From Fimbriimonadaceae bacterium (lineage in GTDB: Bacteria > Armatimonadota > Fimbriimonadia > Fimbriimonadales > Fimbriimonadaceae): a stretch of DNA of 64,000 nucleotides. Below the pieces are notes generated by a model. That model did no database searches. It was not told where the DNA came from and saw only the letters and a program-made list of their open reading frames with translations. How positions within the stretch are numbered: position 1 is the stretch's first letter; each line of letters starts with the position of its first letter. A program made the position numbers and the translations under genes. This document shows, one piece after another, positions 43,705 to 52,172 of this stretch. The stretch is from positions 186,001-250,000 of the forward strand of contig JAMLGR010000003.1 in the NCBI GenBank assembly GCA_023957775.1. Direction: 5' to 3'.

Positions 43705-46700
43705 CTACGCCGGGGCTCCTTCGGGTTCGGGTTCGGCCTCGTTGCGGTGTCGACCCTTCGACAATTTGAGGGCGAGGTCATCGAAGATCGTGTACGAGCA
43801 TGGGATCACCAGGAGCGTCAGCACTGTAGACAGCAGGATGCCTCCGATGATCGTGATGCCGATCGTTTCGCGGAACTCGGAACCGCGGCCGATCGCCAGG
43901 GCGACGGGCAACATGCCGAGGATCAGCGCCAACGTGGTCATCAGGATCGGGCGCAACCGGGTCGGGCCCGCCTCGACGAGCGCGTCGTGCCGGTCCTTCC
44001 CACGCCCACGCAACGTGTTCGTGTAGTCCACCAGCAGAATGGCGTTCTTGCCCACCAGTCCCACCAGGGTGATGATGCCCACGAAGCCGACGATGTTGAG
44101 GGCCTTGTCGGTCAGCACCAGCGCGAGGATGGCGCCCACCATGGCCTGCGGTTGGGCGAGCTGGATGATGAACGGGTAGAGCAGATTGTCGTACAGCGAG
44201 GCCAGCAGCATGTACACCAGCACCAGTCCGATCGCAAGGGCGCCGAACAGGAAGATGCTCTCTCGGGCCTGCACTTCGGCCTGGCCGAGGGGCTTGATGC
44301 GCACGTTCGGCGGAACGAGATTCTCGTTCTTGAGCCAGTTGTCGATCTGCGTCTGAACGGAGCCCGCGGCGTAGCCGGGCAGCAGTTCCGCCGTCAGGCG
44401 AACCTCCTCTTCCCGGTTGCGCCGCTCGATCTTGTCCACGCCGGTTCCCCGCTCGAGGTCGGCGACCTGGCTTAGGAAGATGGGATTGCCCTGGACGAAC
44501 GACACGGGCACCTCGCCGACCTGCGAGAGGTCGTTGCGGTCGCCGATGTCCATCATCACACGGATGTCGTACTCCTTGCCGTCCGAGCGGAACTTCGCGT
44601 CATCGTTCCCCTCGTAAAGCATGCGCATGCTGTTCGCCACGTCCGCGGTCGAGAGGCCCGCATCGGCCAGCCGGTCCGTGTTGGGCACCGCGCGCACCTC
44701 GGGCTTGCCGGGCTTCGAGGAGATGTCGGGACTGATCACACCCTCGATCGCCCCCTGGTCCAGCTTCAGACGGATTGCAGAAACGGTGCGCAGCAACTGC
44801 TCCCGATCCTCCGAGCCGAACGACATCTGGATCGGTGCTCCGAAGCCCACCCCGCCGGACGCGCTGATCGTCAGCTCGGCGCCCGGAATGCGCCCGATCT
44901 CCTGCTGAAGGTCCGCGACGATCGATGTGTCGGAGCGCGTCCTCAGACTCCCCTCGTGCTCCTTCCAGAACATCAGCCGATCGAGCAGGGCCGCCCGGTC
45001 GTTCAGCGTCACGTCCACCTGGCCGTAGTTCGAGCCCAGGCTTCCCGGCCCGGACCAGCCGCCGCCGCCGCGCGAACCCACGGTGGAGCGTACGTACTTG
45101 ACGTCGGGATGTTTCGACGCGACGCCTTCGATGCGCTCGACGACCCGAAGGGTTTCGTCGAGGCTGGCGCCCGGAGCCAACTGCGCCGAGATCGCCACGC
45201 GGCCGCCGTCGGAGGCCGGGAAGAACTGGAACTTGAACGCCGCCTCGTTCTTCCACTGCCCGTACGCGAATCCAGCCAGCGCAGCGACGGGAAACACCAA
45301 CCCGAACCCGAGTCCCTGCAAGATCCGGCGCGATTGAGCCTTGGGAGCGGCCAGGTTGGCCACGAGCGCGAACACACCCGAGACGGGCCAGTACGCGACG
45401 AGGGCCAGCAACACCTTGACCGGGGGCGCCATCGCCGCCATCTGCGGAAGGGCGAAGAAGAGAACCGCCAATCCCACGGTTCCCGCCAGCCACACCCATC
45501 GGCGGGTCGGTGCCGTCAACGCGTTCCCCCAGTACTGCAACCCAAACACCGCGATCCCGAGCAACACCGCAGCCATCAGCGGGCCTATGCCCGTTTGCAT
45601 CGCGCCCTGGGCGCTGGGGGCGAAGCTGCCGGCGATCGCGATGAAGACGGAGATCAGCACGACGAAGCCCGAGATGAACACGAACCACCGGTGGCGAAGA
45701 GCCCACTCCAGCGAACGGCGATAGAAGTGCTCCAACGCGCTGAACCGACGTTCGAACCAGCGGGCGAACGCCCCGGTGGGGTGCTCCATGTCCTCGCCCT
45801 TGCGGTACCAACGCGACGCCAACATGGGAGTCACGGTGAACGAGACGAACAGCGAAAACAGGGTCGCCACCGCGAACGCGATGCCCAAGGGCCGGAAGAA
45901 CTGGCCCACGACGCCGCCCATGAACGCGATCGGGATGAAGATGACGACGTCCGCCATCGTGATGGCGATCGCCGCCAACCCGATCTCGCTTCGGCCGTTG
46001 ATCGCCGCATCGCGCGGATCTTCCCCCATCCGCAGGTGGCGGTAGATGTTCTCAAGCACCACGATCGCGTCGTCCACCAACACGCCGATCGCAAGCGACA
46101 AGGCGAGCATCGACATGTTGTTGATCGTGAACCCGAGCAGGTCGAGCACGATGAACGTCGCAAAGATCGAAACGGGAATGGCGATGCCGACGATGATCGT
46201 GCCGCGCAGGTTGTGGAGGAAGACGAAGACGATCAGCGTGACCAGGGCAATGCCGAAGAAGAGCGCGAAGTTGAGGTCGCTCAGGGACTCTTGGATCTGA
46301 GTGGCCTGGTTGAACGTCGTGATGATCTCCAACCCGTACTCGGTTTCCAGCCCCTTCCGGACATCCTCCGCCGCCCTGGCGATCTGGATGGCGCTGCCCT
46401 CTTTGGCCTTCTGGACGGTCATCACAACCGCATCGGACCCGTTGAGCCGGCTGTACGACCGCCGCTCCTGGGTGGCATCGGTGACCTCGGCGATTTCGGA
46501 AAGGCGCACGAGGCGCGCTTTGCCGAACTGCGTCTTGGGGTCCCGAATCTGGAGCACGCTGTCGCGCACATCGTCGACGGTCTTGAACTCGCCGAGGACG
46601 CGGACGCTGAACTCCTGGTTCCCCGTCACCACGCGTCCGCTGGGTACGTTGAGGCTCGCGCCCAGGAGCGCCCGCTGCACGTCCACGATGCCGAGTCCGT

Positions 46701-47286
46701 AGGTCAGGAGCTTGTCCCGCTTGACCTGCACCTGAATCTCGCGAACGTCGCCACCGGAGACGGAGACAGCGGACACGCCGGCGATCCGGGCAAACCGGTC
46801 CTTGAGTTTGTCGTCCGCCAGATCCCGCAACTGCTGGTTGTTCAGCTTCTCGCTTCGCAGGACCATCGTGAGCACGGGATCGCTCGACGAGTCCAACTTC
46901 GTGATGGTGGGCTTGGTGGCCGCGTCGGGCAGGTCCCCAACCACCCTGTCCACCTTCGAGCGCGCTTCGTTGAGCGCTTCGTCCATGTCCGTGCCCACTT
47001 CAAACTGGGCGACGACGGTGGAGATGCCCTCCTGCGAGGTGCTGGTCACTTCGCGGAGCCCGCTGATGCCGGAGACGGCCTCTTCGACGTGCTTCGAAAC
47101 CAGCGTGTTGATCTCGTCCGGCCCGGCGCCGGGGTAGGCGGTCGTCACCGTGATGACTCCGTACTGGACGTCCGGATTCAGCTCGACGCGCATGCTGCGG
47201 TACGACAGCGTGCCCATGAGGATCGCGCCGACCATCAGCATGAAGATGAAGATGGGCCGGGTGATGGCCAGACGTGTAAGCCCCAT
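43705..47286 (-). CDS. RND efflux permease (AcrB/HAE1-like) with extended middle region
   Basis: 1193 aa; usual length is 1030-1050. N-terminal RPIFIFMLMVGAILMG, proton-relay Asp pair in AIGVLVDDAIVVLENIY (about 403-404), and GIITLVGLVGKNAILLVDYTN. Between TM7 (FVFISGFVVLISVFIAIAG, about 535) and the second porter domain (FFPASDGGRVAI, about 684) is an extra stretch with about four hydrophobic segments. ATG at 47286 follows the adaptor stop directly (TAGATG). Exports drugs, metals or lipids with the adaptor and TolC. Confidence 0.93.
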   Translation of the reverse strand: MGLTRLAITRPIFIFMLMVGAILMGTLSYRSMRVELNPDVQYGVITVTTAYPGAGPDEINTLVSKHVEEAVSGISGLREVTSTSQEGISTVVAQFEVGTDMDEALNEARSKVDRVVGDLPDAATKPTITKLDSSSDPVLTMVLRSEKLNNQQLRDLADDKLKDRFARIAGVSAVSVSGGDVREIQVQVKRDKLLTYGLGIVDVQRALLGASLNVPSGRVVTGNQEFSVRVLGEFKTVDDVRDSVLQIRDPKTQFGKARLVRLSEIAEVTDATQERRSYSRLNGSDAVVMTVQKAKEGSAIQIARAAEDVRKGLETEYGLEIITTFNQATQIQESLSDLNFALFFGIALVTLIVFVFLHNLRGTIIVGIAIPVSIFATFIVLDLLGFTINNMSMLALSLAIGVLVDDAIVVLENIYRHLRMGEDPRDAAINGRSEIGLAAIAITMADVVIFIPIAFMGGVVGQFFRPLGIAFAVATLFSLFVSFTVTPMLASRWYRKGEDMEHPTGAFARWFERRFSALEHFYRRSLEWALRHRWFVFISGFVVLISVFIAIAGSFAPSAQGAMQTGIGPLMAAVLLGIAVFGLQYWGNALTAPTRRWVWLAGTVGLAVLFFALPQMAAMAPPVKVLLALVAYWPVSGVFALVANLAAPKAQSRRILQGLGFGLVFPVAALAGFAYGQWKNEAAFKFQFFPASDGGRVAISAQLAPGASLDETLRVVERIEGVASKHPDVKYVRSTVGSRGGGGWSGPGSLGSNYGQVDVTLNDRAALLDRLMFWKEHEGSLRTRSDTSIVADLQQEIGRIPGAELTISASGGVGFGAPIQMSFGSEDREQLLRTVSAIRLKLDQGAIEGVISPDISSKPGKPEVRAVPNTDRLADAGLSTADVANSMRMLYEGNDDAKFRSDGKEYDIRVMMDIGDRNDLSQVGEVPVSFVQGNPIFLSQVADLERGTGVDKIERRNREEEVRLTAELLPGYAAGSVQTQIDNWLKNENLVPPNVRIKPLGQAEVQARESIFLFGALAIGLVLVYMLLASLYDNLLYPFIIQLAQPQAMVGAILALVLTDKALNIVGFVGIITLVGLVGKNAILLVDYTNTLRGRGKDRHDALVEAGPTRLRPILMTTLALILGMLPVALAIGRGSEFRETIGITIIGGILLSTVLTLLVIPCSYTIFDDLALKLSKGRHRNEAEPEPEGAPA

Positions 47287-48726
47287 CTAAGCCTTGTTCT
47301 CCACAAGCACCTTGGTGCCGTCCCCAAGCAGGTTCTGTCCGCGCACGACCACCACGTCGCCTTCGTCGATGCCGTTGACTTGGATGAGGTCGCCGTCCCG
47401 TATGCCCGGCACCACGGCCGTTTTCTTGGCCACCCCGTCGCGCACGACGAAAACGTACGATTGCGTGCCTTCGCGAACGAGGGCGACCGCGGGGACCACC
47501 GCCGCCTGCTTTGCCGAGCGCACATCGAGCGTCCCTCGGGCGAACATGCCGGGCCTGATCTCCGCGGTATCCCCTTCGAGCGCGACGCGGACCTTGAACA
47601 GCCGTCCCACCACGTCCCCTTGCGGGTTGATCGCCGCGACGCGCCCCGTCAGCGTGCGATCGAGCGCATCGATGCGGACCCGAACGGTTTGTCCCGTTGC
47701 GACCTGGGCCACGTCCCCCTCTGGCACATCGCCCTCGAAATACACGCCCGAGACTCCCACGAGTCGCAACACCGGCGTCCCGGGGGCGAGGTAGGTGCCC
47801 GGTTGGACGGGCTTGCCGGATACGCGTCCTGCGAACGGGCTTCGAATCTGCAGGTCCTCCAGCGCCTGGCGTTGAAGCTGGAGCGCCGCCATCGCCGCGT
47901 CCAAGTTCGCACGCGCGCCCTGAACTTGCTGGTCCAGAACGGGGTCGAGCTGCTGTTGGGCGCGAGCGGAACGGACGGCCTGCTCGGCTTGCCGAACCTG
48001 TTCACGGGCGGCCGCGATGTCCTCCGTGCGCGCCATCTGCTTGATGAGTTGGAGTCCCTGTTCCGCAGACTCGTACTGGGATTGCGCGGTCTGATACTGG
48101 TTCTCGGCGGCATCGAGGCTTTGTCGGCTGACGGCTCCCGCTTCGAACAACTGTCGCATCCGATCGAGCGATTTCTTGGCCGTGTCCACGTTCGAACGGG
48201 CGGCGTCCACGCTTGCCTGAGCCTGGGCGATCTCCTCCGGGCGTGCGCCGTTGCGCAGCTTGTCGAGCTGGGCCTGTGCCTGCCGAAGCTGGGCTTGTGC
48301 GCTCTGCACCCCCGCCGAGGAGCGCGTGGGACCGACCCGCGCGTTGGTGGCGGCCTGGTCGAGCGACGATCTGGCCGCGTCGACCTGCGCCTGCGCCTGT
48401 CGGACGCGCGCCGCAAGATCGCTCGTGTCCTGAGAGGCGAGCAACTGGCCCACGCGCACCGAGTCGCCGTCGCGCACGTAGACCGCGGTGAGTCGGCCGG
48501 GCTGCTGCGCCCCGATGGTCACATCCTCGCTGGTCGCGATCGTGCCCGTGATCTCGATCGACTGCGCCACGTCGCGACGGGCAACTTCGACCGTGTCGAC
48601 GGGTCGCGTCGTGTCCTCCAACAACTCCTTCGTCTGCTTGGCTTGCGCCTGTGCTTCGCGGTTCACGCAACCCGAAGCGGCGAGCGCGAACACCGCGCAC
48701 GCCACAACCCCCAATCTAAGATCCAA
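47287..48726 (-). CDS. RND periplasmic adaptor (membrane fusion protein)
   Basis: 479 aa lipoprotein: lipobox AASGC near residue 20, biotinyl-lipoyl halves, a long alpha-hairpin coiled coil (about 95-290, Gln/Ala/Arg-rich), beta-barrel (SPFAGRVSGKPVQPGTYLAPG) and membrane-proximal domain. Longer hairpin than AcrA, suited to a TolC partner. TTG at 48726 with AGGGGGAA 5-12 bases upstream; it overlaps the tolC-like gene by 11 bases. Bridges the RND pump and the outer-membrane channel. Confidence 0.93.
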   Translation of the reverse strand: MDLRLGVVACAVFALAASGCVNREAQAQAKQTKELLEDTTRPVDTVEVARRDVAQSIEITGTIATSEDVTIGAQQPGRLTAVYVRDGDSVRVGQLLASQDTSDLAARVRQAQAQVDAARSSLDQAATNARVGPTRSSAGVQSAQAQLRQAQAQLDKLRNGARPEEIAQAQASVDAARSNVDTAKKSLDRMRQLFEAGAVSRQSLDAAENQYQTAQSQYESAEQGLQLIKQMARTEDIAAAREQVRQAEQAVRSARAQQQLDPVLDQQVQGARANLDAAMAALQLQRQALEDLQIRSPFAGRVSGKPVQPGTYLAPGTPVLRLVGVSGVYFEGDVPEGDVAQVATGQTVRVRIDALDRTLTGRVAAINPQGDVVGRLFKVRVALEGDTAEIRPGMFARGTLDVRSAKQAAVVPAVALVREGTQSYVFVVRDGVAKKTAVVPGIRDGDLIQVNGIDEGDVVVVRGQNLLGDGTKVLVENKA

Positions 48727-50026
48727 TGGATTCCCCCTGTTCCTTCGCCCCCCCTTGGGGGGCATCGCTGGCTACGGCCCGCTGCAGCGCGGCGTAAGCG
48801 TTCAACGTGTCGTACCGTGCGTTCACGACGCCCGCTCGGGCGCGCGTGAGTTCGGTCAAGGCGTCCGTCACTTCCAGTTGGATGCCCTCCCCTGCGTCGT
48901 ACCGCACCTGCGCGAGGCGGTAAGACTCCTCCGCGAGAGTGGCCTGCTTGGCGGCGACCACCTGTCGGGCTTCCGCATCGCGCAGATTGCTGAGGGCTTG
49001 GCGAACCTCCAGCGAGATGCCGAGCTTGAGCTGCTCGAGCTGGAGCGACGCCGACTCCTCGTCGCGCTGCGCAGCGTGCACGCGGCTCCGTGTGATGCCC
49101 GAGTCGAAGATCGGCCACGAGATGACCGCCGTCCCCGTCGTGCTGGACGAGCGCGAGCTGAACCCTTGCGCGTCGATGTTGCGGTTGTGCACGGCTGAGA
49201 GGTTGAGCGAGGGGCTGAGTCCACGCTGCTCCGCCTCGCGGACAAACCGCAGGGCATCGAGCGTGTTCCTCTGGGCGACGATTTCCGGGCGCGAGGCAAG
49301 GGCCTCGGCGACGTAGCTGTCCGCGGCGGCGTCCGCTTTGGGAAGCACGGTCACCGGCTCGGGGTCGAAGGGCGTTTCGATCGGGCGGCCCAGGACATTG
49401 TTGAGCGCCTGTTTGGCCAACCGCACCTGATTCTCCGCGGCGAGCACGTCCGATTCGGACTGCGCGAGCTGCGTGTCGAAGCGCAGGACATCCACACGCG
49501 CCACGGTTCCCGCCTCGAACTGGACTTGCGCGTTGGCAAGCCGGGCCTTGTTCGCGTCGCGCGTTTGGCGCACGACGTCCAGGAGCTCGATCGATTGGAG
49601 CACCCCGTAGTACGCCTGGCGGACGCGCTCCTTGACGTCGTTGACCTGGGCGTCGCGCTGCGCCTCCGACGCGTCGGTGAGGTTCTTTGCGGCCTTGATC
49701 GCGCGTCCCGTGTTCCCCGCGATGTCGACCTGCCAGTTCAGGCTCAGGCTCGCCTGCTTCGAATCGATGGGCGAGACGACCACGGACTGCGAGCCGAACT
49801 GGGCGACCGTCGCCTTGTCAAACCGCGTGTACGTTCCGTTCACGGCGACGCTGGGGCCGAGCGAACCCTTGGCCGCCGAAAGCTGGTTCCGCGTCTTCTC
49901 GACGGCGGTTTCGGCCAACCGGACCGAGAACGCGTTCTGCACGCCGAGGTCGATCGCCTCGGACAAGGTCAGCGTGGGCGCACCCTGAAAGAGGGTCGCG
50001 ATAACCAAACTCCATGACGCAAACAT
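48716..50026 (-). CDS. TolC-family outer-membrane efflux protein
   Basis: 436 aa with signal peptide (FASWSLVIATLFQGAP). Two repeats of the OEP domain: LTLSEAIDLGVQNAFSVRL, then LASRPEIVAQRNTLDALRF. Trimeric channel spanning the outer membrane and periplasm. ATG at 50026 has GGAGG seven bases upstream and overlaps the AbrB-like stop. Second gene of the efflux operon. Confidence 0.93.
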   Translation of the reverse strand: MFASWSLVIATLFQGAPTLTLSEAIDLGVQNAFSVRLAETAVEKTRNQLSAAKGSLGPSVAVNGTYTRFDKATVAQFGSQSVVVSPIDSKQASLSLNWQVDIAGNTGRAIKAAKNLTDASEAQRDAQVNDVKERVRQAYYGVLQSIELLDVVRQTRDANKARLANAQVQFEAGTVARVDVLRFDTQLAQSESDVLAAENQVRLAKQALNNVLGRPIETPFDPEPVTVLPKADAAADSYVAEALASRPEIVAQRNTLDALRFVREAEQRGLSPSLNLSAVHNRNIDAQGFSSRSSSTTGTAVISWPIFDSGITRSRVHAAQRDEESASLQLEQLKLGISLEVRQALSNLRDAEARQVVAAKQATLAEESYRLAQVRYDAGEGIQLEVTDALTELTRARAGVVNARYDTLNAYAALQRAVASDAPQGGAKEQGESIGS

Positions 50027-50274
50027 CAAACATCCTCCGAGCTGGGTTCTGGGTCGGCGCTGTTGAGGCGCTCGAGTCCCGCCGAAAACTCCTCGATGAA
50101 CTCCCGAGCCGCCTCGAACTTGAAGAGCATCAATCCGTGGTGGGCCGGGTGGCGCATCACCAACAGCTTGTCGCCCGGCTGAAATCCCAACTCCGCCCGA
50201 GCTTCGGACGGAATCACGATCTGGCCGCGCTCGCCGACGGTGACGGACCCGAAAAAGGCGCTGTCACATCGCAT
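50026..50274 (-). CDS. AbrB/SpoVT-type DNA-binding protein
   Basis: 82 aa. The first 45 residues (FGSVTVGERGQIVIPSEARAELGFQPGDKLLVM) are an AbrB/MazE swapped-hairpin domain; the C-terminal 30 residues are acidic and helical. Leads the operon AbrB-TolC-adaptor-RND, and TolC overlaps its stop. A probable autoregulator of the pump. The palindrome at 50304-50322 is a natural binding-site candidate. ATG at 50274 with GGGGAA eight bases upstream. Confidence 0.9.
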   Translation of the reverse strand: MRCDSAFFGSVTVGERGQIVIPSEARAELGFQPGDKLLVMRHPAHHGLMLFKFEAAREFIEEFSAGLERLNSADPEPSSEDV

Positions 50275-50303
50275 GCCGCAAATTCCCCAAAATCACACTT
50301 TTC

Positions 50304-50322
50304 ATATTTCTGTGCGAAATAT
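50304..50322 (-). promoter_or_regulatory. Palindromic operator candidate before the efflux operon
   Basis: ATATTTC-N5-GAAATAT, perfect seven-base arms, in the AT-rich intergenic patch 30 bases upstream of the AbrB-like ATG. TATATT inside the left arm (minus strand) could be the -10, so a bound protein would block transcription. Confidence 0.65.
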
Positions 50323-50397
50323 ACCCTCCACCGCATCCAGCACGAATCGCCCCCTCCTGGCCGTGCCGCCCCGCGCGCGGCGGGGTACTGTCTGCGG

Positions 50398-51363
50398 GTG
50401 TTTCCGGGAATCCTGACGATCATTGCTTGTGCGGGGGCGGTGGCACAAGGCCCCCAGGACTTCGGGCCCCTCGCCACGCGCAACCACCGGGCGCCGGCTC
50501 TTCCGTTTCTTCGCTTCGAGCCTCGGTTCGGGGTCCTCCGCACCGGCCGCGAGGACACGGTCGCCCTAACGGTGGCCAACGATTTTCGCGACGTTTCGAG
50601 AGGGCCCTTGCGGGTCTCGGAGGACCAAGAGACCACCCGGCTGGCATGGACGCAAAGGCAAGCCCTCGGACACGGTGCGGAGTGGGGGTTTGAGCTCCCC
50701 TTTCTTTCGCGGGGGGGCGGGTTCCTCGATCCGATGATCGACTGGTGGCACGCGAACGTGCTGCACTGGAGCAACCCGGACCGAGACGCGGCCCCCTTTG
50801 GGCACTCGGCGGTCGAGCTGCCGGGTTCGCGCACCTTCGGCTCGGCCTCGGGCATCGGCGATGTGAGCGTGTTTGCGGCCAAGGCGATGGGTCGCGACCT
50901 GGTCGCCCGCGCCGCCCTGAAGTTGCCCACCGGCGATCCCAGGCGCTTGATGGGCTCCGGCGGAATCGACGCCGGCGTGATGCTGGATTGGCGACGCCCG
51001 CTCGGCGGCACGTGGACCGCGTTCGCCGGAGCGGGGCTCGTTTTGCAGTCGCCGGCGACCGAACTGGACGGAACCCGAGGGTGGGCCGATCAGGAGTACC
51101 TGGCCCTGATGCACCGGGCCAACTCGCGAGACGAGTGGATCGTGCAGTGGCAGAGCGAACGTGCGCCCTTGTCAACGGGCGTTCCGGCATCGGACGCGAC
51201 CCACCGCCTGGTCACGTTCGCCTACCGTCGACGCTTGGACGAAGGGAGCGCTCTCGAACTCTTCTTCTCCGAGGACCGCGATCTCTTTTCCGGAGCGTGG
51301 CCCGAAGGGGCGAACACGGGACCGGATATCACCGTGGGAGTGCGGTTCGTGACGCGACGGTAG
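50398..51363 (+). CDS. DUF3187-like outer-membrane protein
   Basis: 321 aa. GTG at 50398 gives the signal peptide VFPGILTIIACAGAVAQ. FGPLATRNHRAPALPFLRFEPRFGVLRTGREDTVALTVANDF resembles the start of DUF3187. The rest has alternating beta strands and ends in an aromatic/charged residue pattern (DITVGVRFVTRR) of a beta-barrel. No catalytic motif. Divergent from the AbrB-like gene; convergent with the Cys-Cys protein. Role unknown; assignment to DUF3187 is by eye. Confidence 0.65.
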   Translation: MFPGILTIIACAGAVAQGPQDFGPLATRNHRAPALPFLRFEPRFGVLRTGREDTVALTVANDFRDVSRGPLRVSEDQETTRLAWTQRQALGHGAEWGFELPFLSRGGGFLDPMIDWWHANVLHWSNPDRDAAPFGHSAVELPGSRTFGSASGIGDVSVFAAKAMGRDLVARAALKLPTGDPRRLMGSGGIDAGVMLDWRRPLGGTWTAFAGAGLVLQSPATELDGTRGWADQEYLALMHRANSRDEWIVQWQSERAPLSTGVPASDATHRLVTFAYRRRLDEGSALELFFSEDRDLFSGAWPEGANTGPDITVGVRFVTRR

Positions 51364-51366
51364 CTG

Positions 51367-51599
51367 CTAGTGTAGCGTCTCAATAATCTCAGGGCAGCGA
51401 GGCCCCGGTTGGGCCCTCCGGGCCCCTCGCCCCTCTGGGGGAGAGGGGTTGGGGTGAGGGGCCCGTTTTGGCGCGGTTTCAGCTTCAATTCCAGCGATCC
51501 GGACCCCTCACCCCCAGCCCCTCACCCCCGGAGGGGCGAGGGGTGCCTCTTGCGCCTTTCGCCACGGCCCGCTGGGAAACTAGTGAGACACTACACTAG
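51367..51599. repeat. MITE-like element bounded by 16-bp inverted ends
   Basis: Left end CTAGTGTAGCGTCTCA (51367-51382), right end TGAGACACTACACTAG (51584-51599), one mismatch. Inside are further large GC-rich inverted repeats (CCCCTCACCCCC type at 51420-51460 and 51507-51550). About 233 bases, no coding frame. It fills the gap between two convergent genes, and its right end contains the stop codon of the next gene. No clear target duplication. Confidence 0.65.
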
Positions 51600-52072
51600 A
51601 TCTTGGCGTTGCTGGTGACTTTCTGGACCTTGCCGACCACCTTCCCTTCGGCGAGAAGAGCGCTGCGACCCTGGCCCGCGGAGTCCTCGCAGCCGAAGAA
51701 CTTGTACCCTTGGCCCGCGACGAAGACCTTGAACTTGGCGGGAGCGCCGGGGGCGTTGCAGCATCCGGGATCGCCCTTGGCCATCGGCTTCTCGGCGGTG
51801 CTTTGGCAGCACTCCTCGGTGCCCTTGGCTTTCATTTCCGCTGCGGCCATCATGCGATGGGCCTCGGCCATGAAGGCGGCCTCGCGATCGTCCGCCTTGG
51901 GGGATGCGCAGCACTCTTTGTCTTGCTTGACCTGGGCAACGATCTTGCCTTGGTCCTTCGTGCAGCACGCCTTGGGAGCAGTCTGGGCGACCACCTTTTT
52001 CTCGCAGCAGTCCTGAGCGCTTGCAGCCATCGTCATTGCGGCCAGACCGGCCACCATCAGCCATCGAATCAT
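51596..52072 (-). CDS. Secreted protein with five Cys-Cys dyads
   Basis: 158 aa with signal peptide MIRWLMVAGLAAMTMAASAQ. The mature part carries DCCEKK, ACCTKD, ECCASP, ECCQST and GCCNAP, spaced 15-30 residues apart, then a short domain FKVFVAGQGYKFFGCEDSAG. No known family is recognised. Dyads of this type suggest metal binding or a redox role. ATG at 52072 has AGGTG six bases upstream; TTG at 52090 is the alternative. The stop overlaps the palindromic element. Confidence 0.8.
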   Translation of the reverse strand: MIRWLMVAGLAAMTMAASAQDCCEKKVVAQTAPKACCTKDQGKIVAQVKQDKECCASPKADDREAAFMAEAHRMMAAAEMKAKGTEECCQSTAEKPMAKGDPGCCNAPGAPAKFKVFVAGQGYKFFGCEDSAGQGRSALLAEGKVVGKVQKVTSNAKI

Positions 52073-52172
52073 CTTCTTCACCTCGTTCAAGCCCTTGGCA
52101 CCCGGCCACGAGGAAGAGTTCCCTTGTGGCGCATGGCGACAGGCAGTCCCGTCATTCTACATCAGAGTTGCG

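Noticed and set aside
44956-48849. Very long plus-strand open frame (about 1297 codons)
   Set aside because: It is the reverse-frame shadow of the RND permease and its adaptor. Its translation is rich in Arg/His/Asp with no family similarity, as expected from high GC.
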